64,000 nucleotides of DNA from Brachycybe producta (taxonomy: Eukaryota > Arthropoda > Diplopoda > Playtdesmida > Andrognathidae). Location of the stretch: the NCBI GenBank assembly GCA_036925085.1, contig JAUPFP010000005.1, forward strand, positions 8,934,498 to 8,998,497. The letters are read 5' to 3'. The notes under the pieces were generated by a model. It was not told where the DNA came from, ran no database searches, and saw only the letters and a list, made by a program, of their open reading frames with translations. The position numbers and the translations under genes were made by a program. Shown in pieces: positions 63,957 through 64,000 of the stretch (the first letter of the stretch is position 1; each line of letters starts with the position of its first letter).

Positions 63957-64000
63957 GCCATCATACTCCAACCACCTTTACTAGCATTTCTAGCCTCCAC
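63957..64000. mobile_element. GGCTAGC-arm MITE, partial copy at the window edge
   Basis: The end agcatttctagcctccac matches the right arms of 10682-10768 and 28285-28738. The element is cut by the window edge. Confidence 0.5.

Overview
This is a eukaryotic, almost certainly metazoan (invertebrate) nuclear window. It is AT-rich and full of homopolymer runs and TA, GA, ATT and ACT microsatellites. It has no bacterial-style gene packing and no convincing multi-exon coding gene. The species cannot be read from the sequence. The content looks like intergenic DNA or the interior of a very large intron, filled by short non-autonomous DNA transposons and one giant minisatellite. I see no operon, CRISPR array, rRNA or intact tRNA. 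Nearly all listed reading frames are translations of low-complexity DNA.

Left end (1-4000): this is the only part that looks promoter-like, with a raised CpG density. A short open frame on the minus strand (158-293) runs into a GTAAGT splice donor. A second CpG-rich block (3060-3800, plus strand) carries two CRE octamers, CCAT-type motifs and a GTAAGT donor. Together they could be the 5' ends of two divergent genes, but this is inference.

Mobile DNA: I recognise about 30 short inverted-repeat elements. Six have perfect 8-bp target duplications or clear hAT-type ends (7499-7759, 13180-13325, 42609-43064, 50126-50534, 62059-62263, 63751-63944). Two are bounded by TTAA (5921-6062, 33751-34053). 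Several have TA-flanked mariner/pogo-like ends. One fold-back family with roughly ten copies dominates 3973-11085 and 28322-30380. Insertions nested in other elements give a relative chronology. Retroelement remnants are a broken non-LTR reverse-transcriptase C-terminus with an ATT tail (26200-26768) and a tRNA-derived SINE head on the minus strand (46838-46929).

Centre (16740-24840): a 6.7-kb, about 268-copy array of a 25-bp unit has a higher-order structure built from 9-, 19/20- and 14-unit modules. The clearest compound period is 42 units (1050 bp). It is flanked on both sides by decayed relatives of the same repeat. Because 25 is not a multiple of 3 and the unit has no minus-strand stop, all three minus frames stay open for about 6.9 kb; these giant frames are artefacts.

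Right half (30800-64000): mostly unremarkable AT-rich DNA with scattered MITEs, a 600-bp triplet-repeat tract (53050-53660), a perfect 25-bp-arm hairpin (42148-42199) and a cluster of related 'GGCTCCGCCC' MITEs at the right edge.
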